Origin: Pseudobacter ginsenosidimutans | GTDB lineage: Bacteria > Bacteroidota > Bacteroidia > Chitinophagales > Chitinophagaceae | NCBI RefSeq assembly: GCF_007970185.1 | Contig: NZ_CP042431.1 | Location: 5,828,001 to 5,892,000 of the forward strand | DNA length: 64,000 nt | Direction: 5' to 3' | In this document: positions 7,794 to 15,209 of the stretch, one piece after another | Layout of the letters: each line of letters begins with the position of its first letter | Numbering within the stretch: position 1 is the first letter of the stretch | Translations under genes and position numbers: made by a program | Notes under the pieces: generated by a model | What the model was told of the DNA's origin: nothing | The model's input: the letters and a program-made list of their open reading frames with translations, nothing else | The model's database searches: none

Positions 7794-8057
7794 TTATATG
7801 GGTGATCTATGTTCAAAAACAAAATCACTTTTCGACATTTCACCGGGCTTGTATCCGTAGAAAGCGCATATTTTCATGAATAACACAAACCTCCATTGTC
7901 CTTCAAACTTCCCTGCTTCCATTTTAACAAGGGTGGGCAAGGGGATGCCTGCTGATTTAGCCACCTGCTTCTGAGTAAAGCCACTTTTTTCACGACATAG
8001 ACGGAGGTTTTTCGAGAATATTCTTTCAAATTCTTCAATAGAATGAGATGCTTTCAT
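7794..8057 (-). CDS. XRE-family helix-turn-helix regulator
   Basis: The start is taken at ATG 8057, giving 87 residues; the longer frame to 8153 would overlap the upstream gene and adds no recognisable sequence. Residues about 10-70 (FSKNLRLCREKSGFTQKQVAKSAGIPLPTLVKMEAGK) form a Cro/C1-type helix-turn-helix. It is about 85 bp from the smaller XRE gene and just downstream of the sigma-like gene on the same strand, so the three may form a regulatory cluster. Domain call is confident; targets are unknown. Confidence 0.8.
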   Translation of the reverse strand: MKASHSIEEFERIFSKNLRLCREKSGFTQKQVAKSAGIPLPTLVKMEAGKFEGQWRFVLFMKICAFYGYKPGEMSKSDFVFEHRSPI

Positions 8058-8097
8058 AATAGTGGATTTGAAATATGATTCAAATGTTAAGTAGAAA

Positions 8098-8406
8098 TTA
8101 TTCAAATGACTGCATGAGCAGTTTAAACTTTTCAACGATAACGTTTCGGTCAATATCGATTTGGGGAATTGCCTTTTTCAGCAGCCAAAGGAACAGTCCT
8201 TCCTGCTGCGGATCGTAGGTGTGAATAGCTGCTATTGCTGCTTTAAGCGCGTAATGCAATACCTTTTCTGACCTTTTATCATCTTCCACGATAAACAGGA
8301 TCAGAAAGTACAAAGCGCCGGAATACTCGTCTACAAATTGCTGTAAAGCGACTCTTTCCTTCGCTCGCAGTCGATCCAGAAAATCCATATTGAAAGGTCG
8401 GTTCAT
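8098..8406 (-). CDS. Sigma-70 region 2-like protein lacking region 4
   Basis: About 102 residues from ATG 8406 (a TTG at 8412 is also possible). The stretch ALQQFVDEYSGALYFLIL, followed by EKVLHYALKAAIAAIHTYDP and GLFLWLLKKAI, follows the layout of ECF sigma factor region 2 (core-polymerase and -10 binding), including the Asp-Pro...Leu-Phe...Trp-Leu-Leu run typical of SigK-like factors. It ends before any region 4, so it cannot read a -35 element alone. It could be a decayed sigma factor, a regulator that binds core polymerase, or half of a split factor. The similarity is weak and read by eye. Confidence 0.5.
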   Translation of the reverse strand: MNRPFNMDFLDRLRAKERVALQQFVDEYSGALYFLILFIVEDDKRSEKVLHYALKAAIAAIHTYDPQQEGLFLWLLKKAIPQIDIDRNVIVEKFKLLMQSFE

Positions 8407-8533
8407 TTGCAATGCACAGCTGTATGTTTATGTAATCACTGAACCAAAAGTAGGGCAGCTACTAAAAACCTTATGCGTACATCTGGTTCAGGGTGTACGA
8501 CCAAATTGTTCATGAAATAAGTAAAGAAGTAAT

Positions 8534-8896
8534 ATGGATGGAATAATATCAATCATCAAAAAACTACGAAAGTTCAAAGGCATTACGCAAGAAGCAATGG
8601 CAGAACAACTACATCTGTCTGTTAGAGCCTATCAGAAGTTAGAAAGCGGACAGACACGTATAGATATTGATCGATTACAGCAAATGGCTGCAATACTGGA
8701 AGTTTCTATTTCTGATCTGGTGACTGCAAAATTCAATACGGAAAATCAACTTCTTCGTTCAAAGTCTTTGTGGAGATCGGAAACAGGTGTACAAAAGATT
8801 CTGGAAGAATGGACAGACAGGCTATTGCATGTCCTTATTAAAGGAAAAGGTGCAGAAATGGAATATTTGAATAGAGCCAAAGAGGAAGGATTGTAA
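8534..8896 (+). CDS. XRE-family regulator with C-terminal extension
   Basis: A 120-residue protein with a Cro/C1-type helix-turn-helix at residues about 5-60 (IIKKLRKFKGITQEAMAEQL, AYQKLESGQTRIDIDRLQQM). A helical tail of about 55 residues (WTDRLLHVLIKGKGAEMEYLNRAKEE) may mediate dimer formation. It is divergent from the sigma-like gene, with 127 bp between the starts, so it may control that pair or the downstream ATPase genes. A T-poor 250-bp gap separates it from the next gene. Confidence 0.8.
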   Translation: MDGIISIIKKLRKFKGITQEAMAEQLHLSVRAYQKLESGQTRIDIDRLQQMAAILEVSISDLVTAKFNTENQLLRSKSLWRSETGVQKILEEWTDRLLHVLIKGKGAEMEYLNRAKEEGL

Positions 8897-9147
8897 AAAT
8901 GCAATAGATAGCTGACCTACTCACATACCTATGAATTTGCAGATAAAAATAGCCTCTTCGCTGTACTCTATTTAATCATTAATACTATAGCATTTTTGAT
9001 TTCAAAGAATTGAAATATGTGAAAGCAATACTACCCAGTGTCAACGGCTCCCCCTCCTTCACCTGATGCCGCCGGATAGCCCCCGTACTTGCTGTATGGG
9101 GATTTTTAGTTTGCGGCAATTCCTACAAATAATCAAAATTACTTATT
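8897..9147. other. Intergenic leader before the recombination/ATPase genes
   Basis: About 250 bp without an ORF. Near 9082-9101 the arms CCCC and GGGG followed by a T-run (GGGGATTTTT) could form a weak terminator-like hairpin; the stem is only four base pairs, so this is uncertain. Nothing else was recognised. Confidence 0.3.
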
Positions 9148-9495
9148 ATGGTTACTATTACTGGCTATGTTCTTCGTCAGAACAAGGAGGGGAAATCCTT
9201 TGTTGCATTGGAAATCTCAGGAGATATTGAAATGATCCAATCTTCCAGTTCCGGAAGATTTTACATGACTGCTAAACGATGCAGTATACCTTCCACCTTC
9301 ACAGAAGAAACAGCAAAGCATCTTATCGGTAAAACGATGCCGGGACACATTGACAGGGTGCAAACTGAACCTTATGAATACACTGTGAAGGAAACAGGAG
9401 AAGTCATTACGTTGGTGCATACCTATGCGTATGTGCCGGAAGAAAGACCGCACCATAGTATAGCAATGGCTTCCGAAGCATTGTTGGGTGCGTAG
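9148..9495 (+). CDS. Conserved element protein of unknown function
   Basis: A 115-residue cytosolic protein with no signal peptide. The sequence is mostly beta-strand (VTITGYVLRQNKEGKSFVAL near the start, ITLVHTYAYVPEE near the end), which would fit a small OB-like or barrel fold. It is followed after 57 bp by a RecA-like ATPase gene, and single-strand DNA-binding or annealing proteins often sit in this place in phage recombination modules. No specific motif supports that function, so the role is a guess from context. Confidence 0.55.
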   Translation: MVTITGYVLRQNKEGKSFVALEISGDIEMIQSSSSGRFYMTAKRCSIPSTFTEETAKHLIGKTMPGHIDRVQTEPYEYTVKETGEVITLVHTYAYVPEERPHHSIAMASEALLGA

Positions 9496-9552
9496 GTACT
9501 AGGGAGTAGGGAAACCTGCTCCCTTATTTTCTAATTAATAAATCACTGATCA

Positions 9553-10443
9553 ATGCAATTACATACAGCAGCCCGAAAAAGAGTGAAGCTGCGATTAAAT
9601 ATAGCTTCGCCTTCCGGATTTGGAAAGACTTATGGAGCCTTACTCTTGGCTTACGGAATCACTGGAAATTGGCAAAAGATTGCCGTCATCGATACAGAGA
9701 ACGATTCAGCTTCTTTGTATGCACACTTAGGGAATTTTGAAACTGTTTCACTGAAACCACCTTTCTCACCTGATCGGTATATACAGGCCATACGCATGTG
9801 TGAAGAAGCAGGCATGGAAGTAATCATCATTGATTCCGTAACGCATGTCTGGAAAGGACAGGGTGGATTATTGGAATACCAGAACTCACTTGGTGGCAGG
9901 TATCAGGATTGGGCAAAAGCTACACCCTTATACCAGCAATGGCTAAATGCCATCCTGCAATCTCCCTGTCATGTGATTACTACCTGCAGAAAGAAACAAG
10001 CCTACAATATTATTACTGAAGGCAACAAAACCAAAGTGGAGAAAGCTGGTCTGGATGATGAGATCAGGGATGGTTATGAGTATGAAATGACCCTTGCTTT
10101 GGAGATCACCAATGACCAGCATATGGCAAGAGCCTCAAAAGATAGAACCGGCTTGTTTTCCGGAAAGCCTGAGTTTATCATTACTTCAGAAACCGGCAAG
10201 AAAATCCTTAACTGGTGCAATGAGGGTATTCATTCTACAGATCCCGGAAAGTCCGGTTTCTCAGATCGTATCAATGCCTGTAAAGATATTGGAGAATTAG
10301 GGCGCCTGTATATTCTGCATCCGGAATACCAACAGGAGTACCACGATCATTTCAGCAGGCGCAAGAAAGAATTGCAGCCCTTAGCTGCAATCGCACATTT
10401 ATCTACTCAAAACACATACGCAAATGGAAGTAGCAATATTTAA
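9553..10443 (+). CDS. RecA-like AAA ATPase (phage nucleotide-binding / Sak4-type)
   Basis: 296 residues. Walker A is SPSGFGKT at residues 19-26, and a Walker B strand ending in Asp (VIIIDSVTHVW) lies near residues 96-106. The layout, with a short N-terminus, a WKGQGGLLEYQN segment and a later STTCRKKQAY-like arm (here TTCRKKQAYNI), fits the RecA-fold NTPases of phages and Bacteroidota elements that act in single-strand annealing or recombination. The C-terminal 60 residues are helical and may contact DNA. It overlaps the DUF3871 gene by 20 bp. Its CpG content is normal, unlike everything downstream. Confidence 0.8.
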   Translation: MQLHTAARKRVKLRLNIASPSGFGKTYGALLLAYGITGNWQKIAVIDTENDSASLYAHLGNFETVSLKPPFSPDRYIQAIRMCEEAGMEVIIIDSVTHVWKGQGGLLEYQNSLGGRYQDWAKATPLYQQWLNAILQSPCHVITTCRKKQAYNIITEGNKTKVEKAGLDDEIRDGYEYEMTLALEITNDQHMARASKDRTGLFSGKPEFIITSETGKKILNWCNEGIHSTDPGKSGFSDRINACKDIGELGRLYILHPEYQQEYHDHFSRRKKELQPLAAIAHLSTQNTYANGSSNI

Positions 10444-11413
10444 TGAACAGGAATTAGTCATGCTGGATGATCAGCAGCCTGTTCCTATCATATCATCTGA
10501 TAAACCCTTCATACAGGCCAACACCATAGCATCTTCTGTAGAAGAGATCAGGCATAAGCATGTGATCCCTGTTTTTATTAAAGACAATGAGCCAGTAATC
10601 TCACAGTCAGATTTCATCGAAAGCACTATGGGGCTTGTATCTGATATATTTCAAAGAGAGACTATTTTAAAGCCCTCAGTAAGATTGTCTCACCCCATTA
10701 AGGGCAGAATCCCGGAAGCAAAGGATAAACCTGCCAGTGCCTTACAGGAGCATGAAAAGACCCTGTATTATGAAAGGATGGCCTTTGTCATAGAAATCCC
10801 TTCCATTCAGGACACCATTGCAGGCAATACCTTATCGCTGACTATTGGAGGTGTAAAGGCTTACAATCTGGATAACCTGTACAGCAGAAAAGGAGCTGAT
10901 GAACATTTTAAAGTGTTTATTGGATTCCAGAACAAGGTTTGTACTAATTTATGTGTCTGGACTGATGGCTACCTGAGTGATCTGAAAATAAAGAATATTG
11001 CTCAGTTGAAATCCAGCATCCAGACTATGATTGAGGACTACAATGCCAGCCTGCATATCAAGGAATTGAAATCCTTCACAGGGTATGATTTATCAGAACA
11101 GCAATTTGCACAACTGATTGGCAGGTGCAGGATGTACAATTTCCTGCCTGCTAATATGAGGAATGAGATTGACCCTTTATTACTCAGTGACACCCAACTG
11201 GGGGCTGTAGTGAAAGATTACTACAGGGATGATTCTTTTTGCAGGGGAGAAGATGGCAATATCAATCTATGGAGATTGTATAACCTGTTCACTGGATCAA
11301 ACAAGACTTCTTACATAGACACTTTTGTAGACAGGAGTGTAAATGCCTTCCAGTTTGTGGATCAATTGAAACATGGGCTGGATAACAGGAACAGTAATTG
11401 GTTTTTAAACTAA
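10424..11413 (+). CDS. DUF3871 family protein
   Basis: 329 residues matching the pattern of DUF3871, a Bacteroidota family found in integrative elements: a variable N-terminus, then RLSHPIKGRIPEAKDKPA, LTIGGVKAYNLDNLYS and FIGFQNKVCTNLCVWTDG in the middle, and a C-terminal INLWRLYNLFTGSNKTSYID. The function of the family is not known. Because it lies between a RecA-like ATPase and a replication-type AAA+ protein, a role in element DNA processing is likely but unproven. Its first roughly 400 bases have three CpGs; the rest has none. Confidence 0.75.
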   Translation: MEVAIFNEQELVMLDDQQPVPIISSDKPFIQANTIASSVEEIRHKHVIPVFIKDNEPVISQSDFIESTMGLVSDIFQRETILKPSVRLSHPIKGRIPEAKDKPASALQEHEKTLYYERMAFVIEIPSIQDTIAGNTLSLTIGGVKAYNLDNLYSRKGADEHFKVFIGFQNKVCTNLCVWTDGYLSDLKIKNIAQLKSSIQTMIEDYNASLHIKELKSFTGYDLSEQQFAQLIGRCRMYNFLPANMRNEIDPLLLSDTQLGAVVKDYYRDDSFCRGEDGNINLWRLYNLFTGSNKTSYIDTFVDRSVNAFQFVDQLKHGLDNRNSNWFLN

Positions 11414-11451
11414 TCAGAGAGCTGGCACATCACCAGCTCTTATTCTTTACT

Positions 11452-11697
11452 ATGAAAGATCATTATACCATTAAATATTGTGATGCCAGCAGTATTCTGC
11501 TGATCAATCCACAGGGAATGCTGAAAAGGCTGTATTGTCCATTCAGGGTACAATGCAAGCAAAGTACAGGGCCATTTAAACAAGGCATGTGGGTATGGGT
11601 GGAAGAGGTTTCTGTAAATGCACAAGATCAGCTACTGTTCAGCATTCTGGACACCTTGTACCTGTATGCTCATTTTGATATTAAAACTGTATTCTGA
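11452..11697 (+). CDS. Small element protein of unknown function
   Basis: The start is taken at ATG 11452 (MKDHYTIKYCDASSILLINP), giving 81 residues; the frame extends upstream, but that part overlaps the DUF3871 gene and has a less convincing start. The protein is beta-rich with several Trp and aromatic residues (FKQGMWVWVEEVSVNAQDQ). Its stop codon overlaps the next gene's ATG by one base (ATGA), so it is translationally coupled to the AAA+ ATPase. No family was recognised. Confidence 0.6.
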   Translation: MKDHYTIKYCDASSILLINPQGMLKRLYCPFRVQCKQSTGPFKQGMWVWVEEVSVNAQDQLLFSILDTLYLYAHFDIKTVF

Positions 11698-13301
11698 TGA
11701 AAGGAGCAACACTTAACACACAGAATACAGAATGCCTGACATGGAGCTATGAGCAGTTAACTGTGGCTGTACTGGGAGGATTAAAGAAAGAAGGACTGGA
11801 CAGAATGAGGGTCACCCTGAAACTGGAATGGAAGGATAATACCATCAGGCACAGTTTGGACTTGTACAATGATACCCAGTTAGAAAAGCTGATCAGAAAA
11901 TGTGCTGAAAGGTTTAGTCTGGGAACTGCTTTCATGACAGACCTGTTTGCTGCACTGGTGAATATATTAGAAGCCTACAGACTGGAATTATTAGCTAAAC
12001 AGCAGGATGAAAGACCCAAACCCATTTCTTTATCTACTGAAGAGAGAAAGGCTGTGCAGCACTTCTTACAGCAGACTGATCTTCTTCAGCAAACCAATGA
12101 ACTCATTGGACAATCAGGAGTAATAGGAGAAGAAGCCAACAGGCTATTGATGTATTTAATCTTCACCAGCAGAAAGAGAGAACACCCATTACATGTAATC
12201 AGTTTGGGAAGTAGTGGTACAGGAAAAAGTCACTTACAGGAGAAGGTGGGAGAACTGATGCCATCTGAAGATGTAATAGAGATCACCAGCCTCAGTGAAA
12301 ATGCCTTCTATTATTTTGGCAAGCAGGAACTGAAGCACAAGCTGCTATTAATTGAAGATTTGGATGGAGCACAGGATGTACTCTATCCACTCAGGGAACT
12401 ACAGAGTAAGAAGGTGATCAATAAAACAGTGGTCTACAAGAATGCAGCAGGAGAACCACAAACCACGACCCTGAGAGTAGAAGGGCCTGTTTGTATTGGA
12501 GGCTGCACCACTCAGGAATCAGTCTATGAAGACAATGCCAACAGGAGTTTTCTCCTGTATCTGGATGAAAGCAGGGAACAGGATGCAAGGATCATGGACT
12601 ACCAGCGGAAAAGGAGTGCAGGAAAGATCAACACTCAAGAGGAAAAGAGAGTGAAGCAGTTCCTGCAAAATGTTCAGAGAGTATTGCAGCCTGTTTCAGT
12701 GAGAAATCCCTATGCTGAATATCTCCAACTCCCTGAGCATGTATTTAAGCCCAGAAGAACCAATGCACATTATCTGGCATTCATTGAAGCAGTGACTTTT
12801 TACCACCAGTTTCAAAGAAACCAGCAAACAGATAATGCAACAGGTGAAGTGTTCATTGAAACCATTGTTGAGGATATTAAGCAGGCTAATTTGCTCATGA
12901 AAGAAATCCTGCTGAGGAAATCAGATGATCTTTCAGGAGCCTGTAGAAACTATCTGGAAAGGCTTAGGATGTGGCTTGCCATGCAGTCCCTTTTTGTTTT
13001 TACTAACAGGGAGGTGAGCAACAGCTTACACATTCCTATTCCTACAGTGAAAAGGCATAATTTAGCGCTATTGAATGCAGGCTATTTGCAAAAACAGCTC
13101 ACTGAGGAGAACAGAATGCACACCTATAGCCTGATTGAAGGGATCACCTACCAGCAATTAAGCCACTCCATCAGTACAGTGTTAGATTCCATTGTAGAAA
13201 ATTTACCTTCTTATCAGCTCACTGGCTCACCACCAGCTCAGTTACCTACTGAGCCACTGAAACCCAGTACCAGCAAGAAAAAGAAGGTATCAGCTCAGTA
13301 G
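11697..13301 (+). CDS. AAA+ ATPase, likely replication or helicase-type protein of the element
   Basis: 534 residues. Walker A is GSSGTGKS at residues 171-178, and a Walker B-like strand LLLIEDLD lies at 216-223. A sensor-like segment (GGCTTQESVYEDNANRSFLL) follows, with a C-terminal winged-helix-like part (TNREVSNSLHIPIPTVKRH, about residues 438-456) suited to DNA binding. The N-terminal 140 residues have no recognised domain and no primase motifs. The layout resembles replication-associated ATPases of integrative elements. It is translationally coupled to the gene before it and followed after 52 bp by the recombinases. The whole gene lies in the CpG-depleted tract. Confidence 0.7.
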   Translation: MKGATLNTQNTECLTWSYEQLTVAVLGGLKKEGLDRMRVTLKLEWKDNTIRHSLDLYNDTQLEKLIRKCAERFSLGTAFMTDLFAALVNILEAYRLELLAKQQDERPKPISLSTEERKAVQHFLQQTDLLQQTNELIGQSGVIGEEANRLLMYLIFTSRKREHPLHVISLGSSGTGKSHLQEKVGELMPSEDVIEITSLSENAFYYFGKQELKHKLLLIEDLDGAQDVLYPLRELQSKKVINKTVVYKNAAGEPQTTTLRVEGPVCIGGCTTQESVYEDNANRSFLLYLDESREQDARIMDYQRKRSAGKINTQEEKRVKQFLQNVQRVLQPVSVRNPYAEYLQLPEHVFKPRRTNAHYLAFIEAVTFYHQFQRNQQTDNATGEVFIETIVEDIKQANLLMKEILLRKSDDLSGACRNYLERLRMWLAMQSLFVFTNREVSNSLHIPIPTVKRHNLALLNAGYLQKQLTEENRMHTYSLIEGITYQQLSHSISTVLDSIVENLPSYQLTGSPPAQLPTEPLKPSTSKKKKVSAQ

Positions 13302-13353
13302 CTCACTGAAAAAGGTATACCCCCCCTCATTTATTATTATCAATTCAGACACT

Positions 13354-14331
13354 ATGAAATCACTCTCATTACAGTCTGCTCATTTCCTGTATCTGGAAAA
13401 GAGTTATCAGGAATGGTTGAAGACTATTGGCTATGCTGACCCTACAGTCAATAACTGGCCTGCTCATGTACATGAACTATTGCATTATCTGGAAGGAAAG
13501 GGAGTACAACACATCACTACAGTCAGTCATTTGCAGATACAGGACTTTATCTTTCATATCAAATACAGGAAGAATCATTCCAGAGCAGGTACATTAAGTA
13601 GCAGTAGCATCAACACCATCATCAATGCAATCAACAGCTTTGCCAGATACCTGAATAGTACTGGCAGGTATGTACTGGACCTAACTTTAGAAAGAGCAGA
13701 GAATGATCAGGAAATACCTGTAGTACTATCTGTACAGGAGATCAAAGAACTCTATGAAGCCACATTTTATCCTTCCAGAGAAAACCCTATAGCTATGGGG
13801 CAAAGAGACAGGGCTATGATTGCTATCTTCTATGGCTGTGGCCTCAGAAAGATGGAAGGAACCATGCTCAACCTGTCAGATATTGACCTTCAGAAAAGCA
13901 GGGTCTTTGTAAGAAAAGGAAAAGGCAATAAACAAAGGTATGTTCCTCTGGCAGCCAAGCCAGCAGAAGACCTCAGAGCCTACATTCAGGAAGGTAGGGA
14001 TTGGTTCCAGTATGAACACTATGCCAAGAGATACACTGATAAATATGCCAGTAAGAAAGGAGCCTCCAACAGTGAGGCTCTTTTCATTGGTAAACATGGA
14101 GACAGAATGAGCAAGTTTTATCAGAGGTTAGCCATCCTGAAGGAAAGAGCAGGCATAGAGAAACAGTTTGGTCCTCATACTCTGAGACACAGCATAGCCA
14201 CCCATTTAGCCATGAGTGGAATGGAGATCGAGGAAATATCCAAGTTCTTAGGGCATAGCTCACTGGATTCAACACAACTATATGTACACCTTGCTCATGA
14301 ATTAAAACAGGAAGAAGATGGAAGATTTTAA
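13354..14331 (+). CDS. Tyrosine recombinase (XerC/D-like), first of a tandem pair
   Basis: 325 residues with the two-domain XerC/D layout: an N-terminal SAM-like core-binding domain (about 10-110) and a C-terminal catalytic domain. Catalytic motifs can be read: FYGCGLRKMEG with the first Arg, HTLRHSIATHL with His-x-x-Arg, and FLGHSSLDSTQLYVHL with the later His and the nucleophilic Tyr near residue 309. It is complete and likely active. Its 3' end overlaps the second recombinase by 14 bp, so the two are probably made together and may act as a heteromer. Confidence 0.9.
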   Translation: MKSLSLQSAHFLYLEKSYQEWLKTIGYADPTVNNWPAHVHELLHYLEGKGVQHITTVSHLQIQDFIFHIKYRKNHSRAGTLSSSSINTIINAINSFARYLNSTGRYVLDLTLERAENDQEIPVVLSVQEIKELYEATFYPSRENPIAMGQRDRAMIAIFYGCGLRKMEGTMLNLSDIDLQKSRVFVRKGKGNKQRYVPLAAKPAEDLRAYIQEGRDWFQYEHYAKRYTDKYASKKGASNSEALFIGKHGDRMSKFYQRLAILKERAGIEKQFGPHTLRHSIATHLAMSGMEIEEISKFLGHSSLDSTQLYVHLAHELKQEEDGRF

Positions 14332-15184
14332 GAAGTATCTACAGGCTCAGAAGCTAAAAAGCAGTACTGTAGAGGAACACAGCAAGAATGTAGGTTACTT
14401 CACCCAATGGCTGAAACAGGAAGGCTATGATACAGGAACCACCATTCAGTATGCTGATCTGTTAGGCTACATCCAGTTTGAGAAGGAGAAAGGCATTACA
14501 CCTGCTACAATTAATCTCAGGCTATCCAGTATCAAGTATTATTTTGAATATCTGAAAAGCATAGGTGAAGTAGTAAAGAATCCTGCAAAGACCATCAGGG
14601 TGAAAGGAACTATCAACACTATCATTGAAAACCCTCTGAGTACCCCAGAGCTGGAAATCCTGTATCAGCAGTATGCTCAGTTGGCTGTTCCTGATCATCT
14701 GCTTATGATCCACAAAAGAAGTATAGTGATACTAGGCTTAATGATCTGGCAGGGTGTACACTCAGGAGAACTACAGAAAATGGAGATCAGCCATATTGAT
14801 CTGAATAATGCATCAGTGTATATTCCCTCCACCAGCCAGAGCAATAGCAGGCAGATCAGTATTCACAGCAAACAGTTACTGAGCCTGCATGAATATGTAT
14901 CAACCATCAGGCTTTTATTGAAGCCAAAGGGTAATGAATTGATTGCAGGAAGTGTGAGAAATCATGTACAGAGAGTGTTACAGGAGATACAAGGCATCAA
15001 TCCCATGATCAGGAATGCCCAACAAATCAGAGGCTCAGTGATCATCAACTGGCTGAAACAGCACTCCAAAAGGCAGGTGCAATATATGGCAGGACACAAG
15101 TATATCAGCAGTACAGAGAAGTACGAGCAGCAGGAGATAGATTCACTGAAAGATGTACTGTCAAAGCATCATCCATTTGGCTAA
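14318..15184 (+). CDS. Tyrosine recombinase-like protein, second of a tandem pair (atypical active site)
   Basis: 288 residues with the same fold plan: a core-binding domain (about 1-90, YLQAQKLKSSTVEEHSKNV) and a catalytic-type domain. The motifs are degenerate: the first Arg region reads WQGVHSGELQKME with no Arg; the box II region reads QQIRGSVIINWLK, where Arg is kept but the His-x-x-Arg form is not; the end has MAGHKYISSTEKYEQQ with a His and a Tyr. It may depend on its partner or act in directionality or DNA bending. It ends at the right end of the element, 86 bp before RHS cassette 3. Confidence 0.8.
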   Translation: MEDFKKYLQAQKLKSSTVEEHSKNVGYFTQWLKQEGYDTGTTIQYADLLGYIQFEKEKGITPATINLRLSSIKYYFEYLKSIGEVVKNPAKTIRVKGTINTIIENPLSTPELEILYQQYAQLAVPDHLLMIHKRSIVILGLMIWQGVHSGELQKMEISHIDLNNASVYIPSTSQSNSRQISIHSKQLLSLHEYVSTIRLLLKPKGNELIAGSVRNHVQRVLQEIQGINPMIRNAQQIRGSVIINWLKQHSKRQVQYMAGHKYISSTEKYEQQEIDSLKDVLSKHHPFG

Positions 15185-15209
15185 ACATTCACTTAGCACA
15201 TACCCCTAG

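Larger units (their letters stand above)
4846..15209. mobile_element. Putative integrative element inserted in the RHS cassette array
   Basis: Between repeat C and RHS cassette 3 lies a block unlike the flanking toxin genes: HNH endonuclease, winged-helix protein, lipoprotein, regulators, a RecA-like ATPase, a DUF3871 protein, an AAA+ ATPase and two overlapping tyrosine recombinases at the extreme right, the usual place for an integrase next to its attachment site. No relaxase, coupling protein, conjugation pore, capsid or tail gene was seen, so it is not an autonomous conjugative element or complete phage. No direct repeats marking the ends were found, so both boundaries are approximate. Composition changes sharply near 10.4-10.8 kb, which suggests that the element is itself a composite. 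Confidence 0.5.

Noticed and set aside
4846-15209. Complete conjugative transposon or prophage
   Set aside because: No relaxase, coupling ATPase, pilus or tra gene, and no capsid, portal or tail gene was seen.
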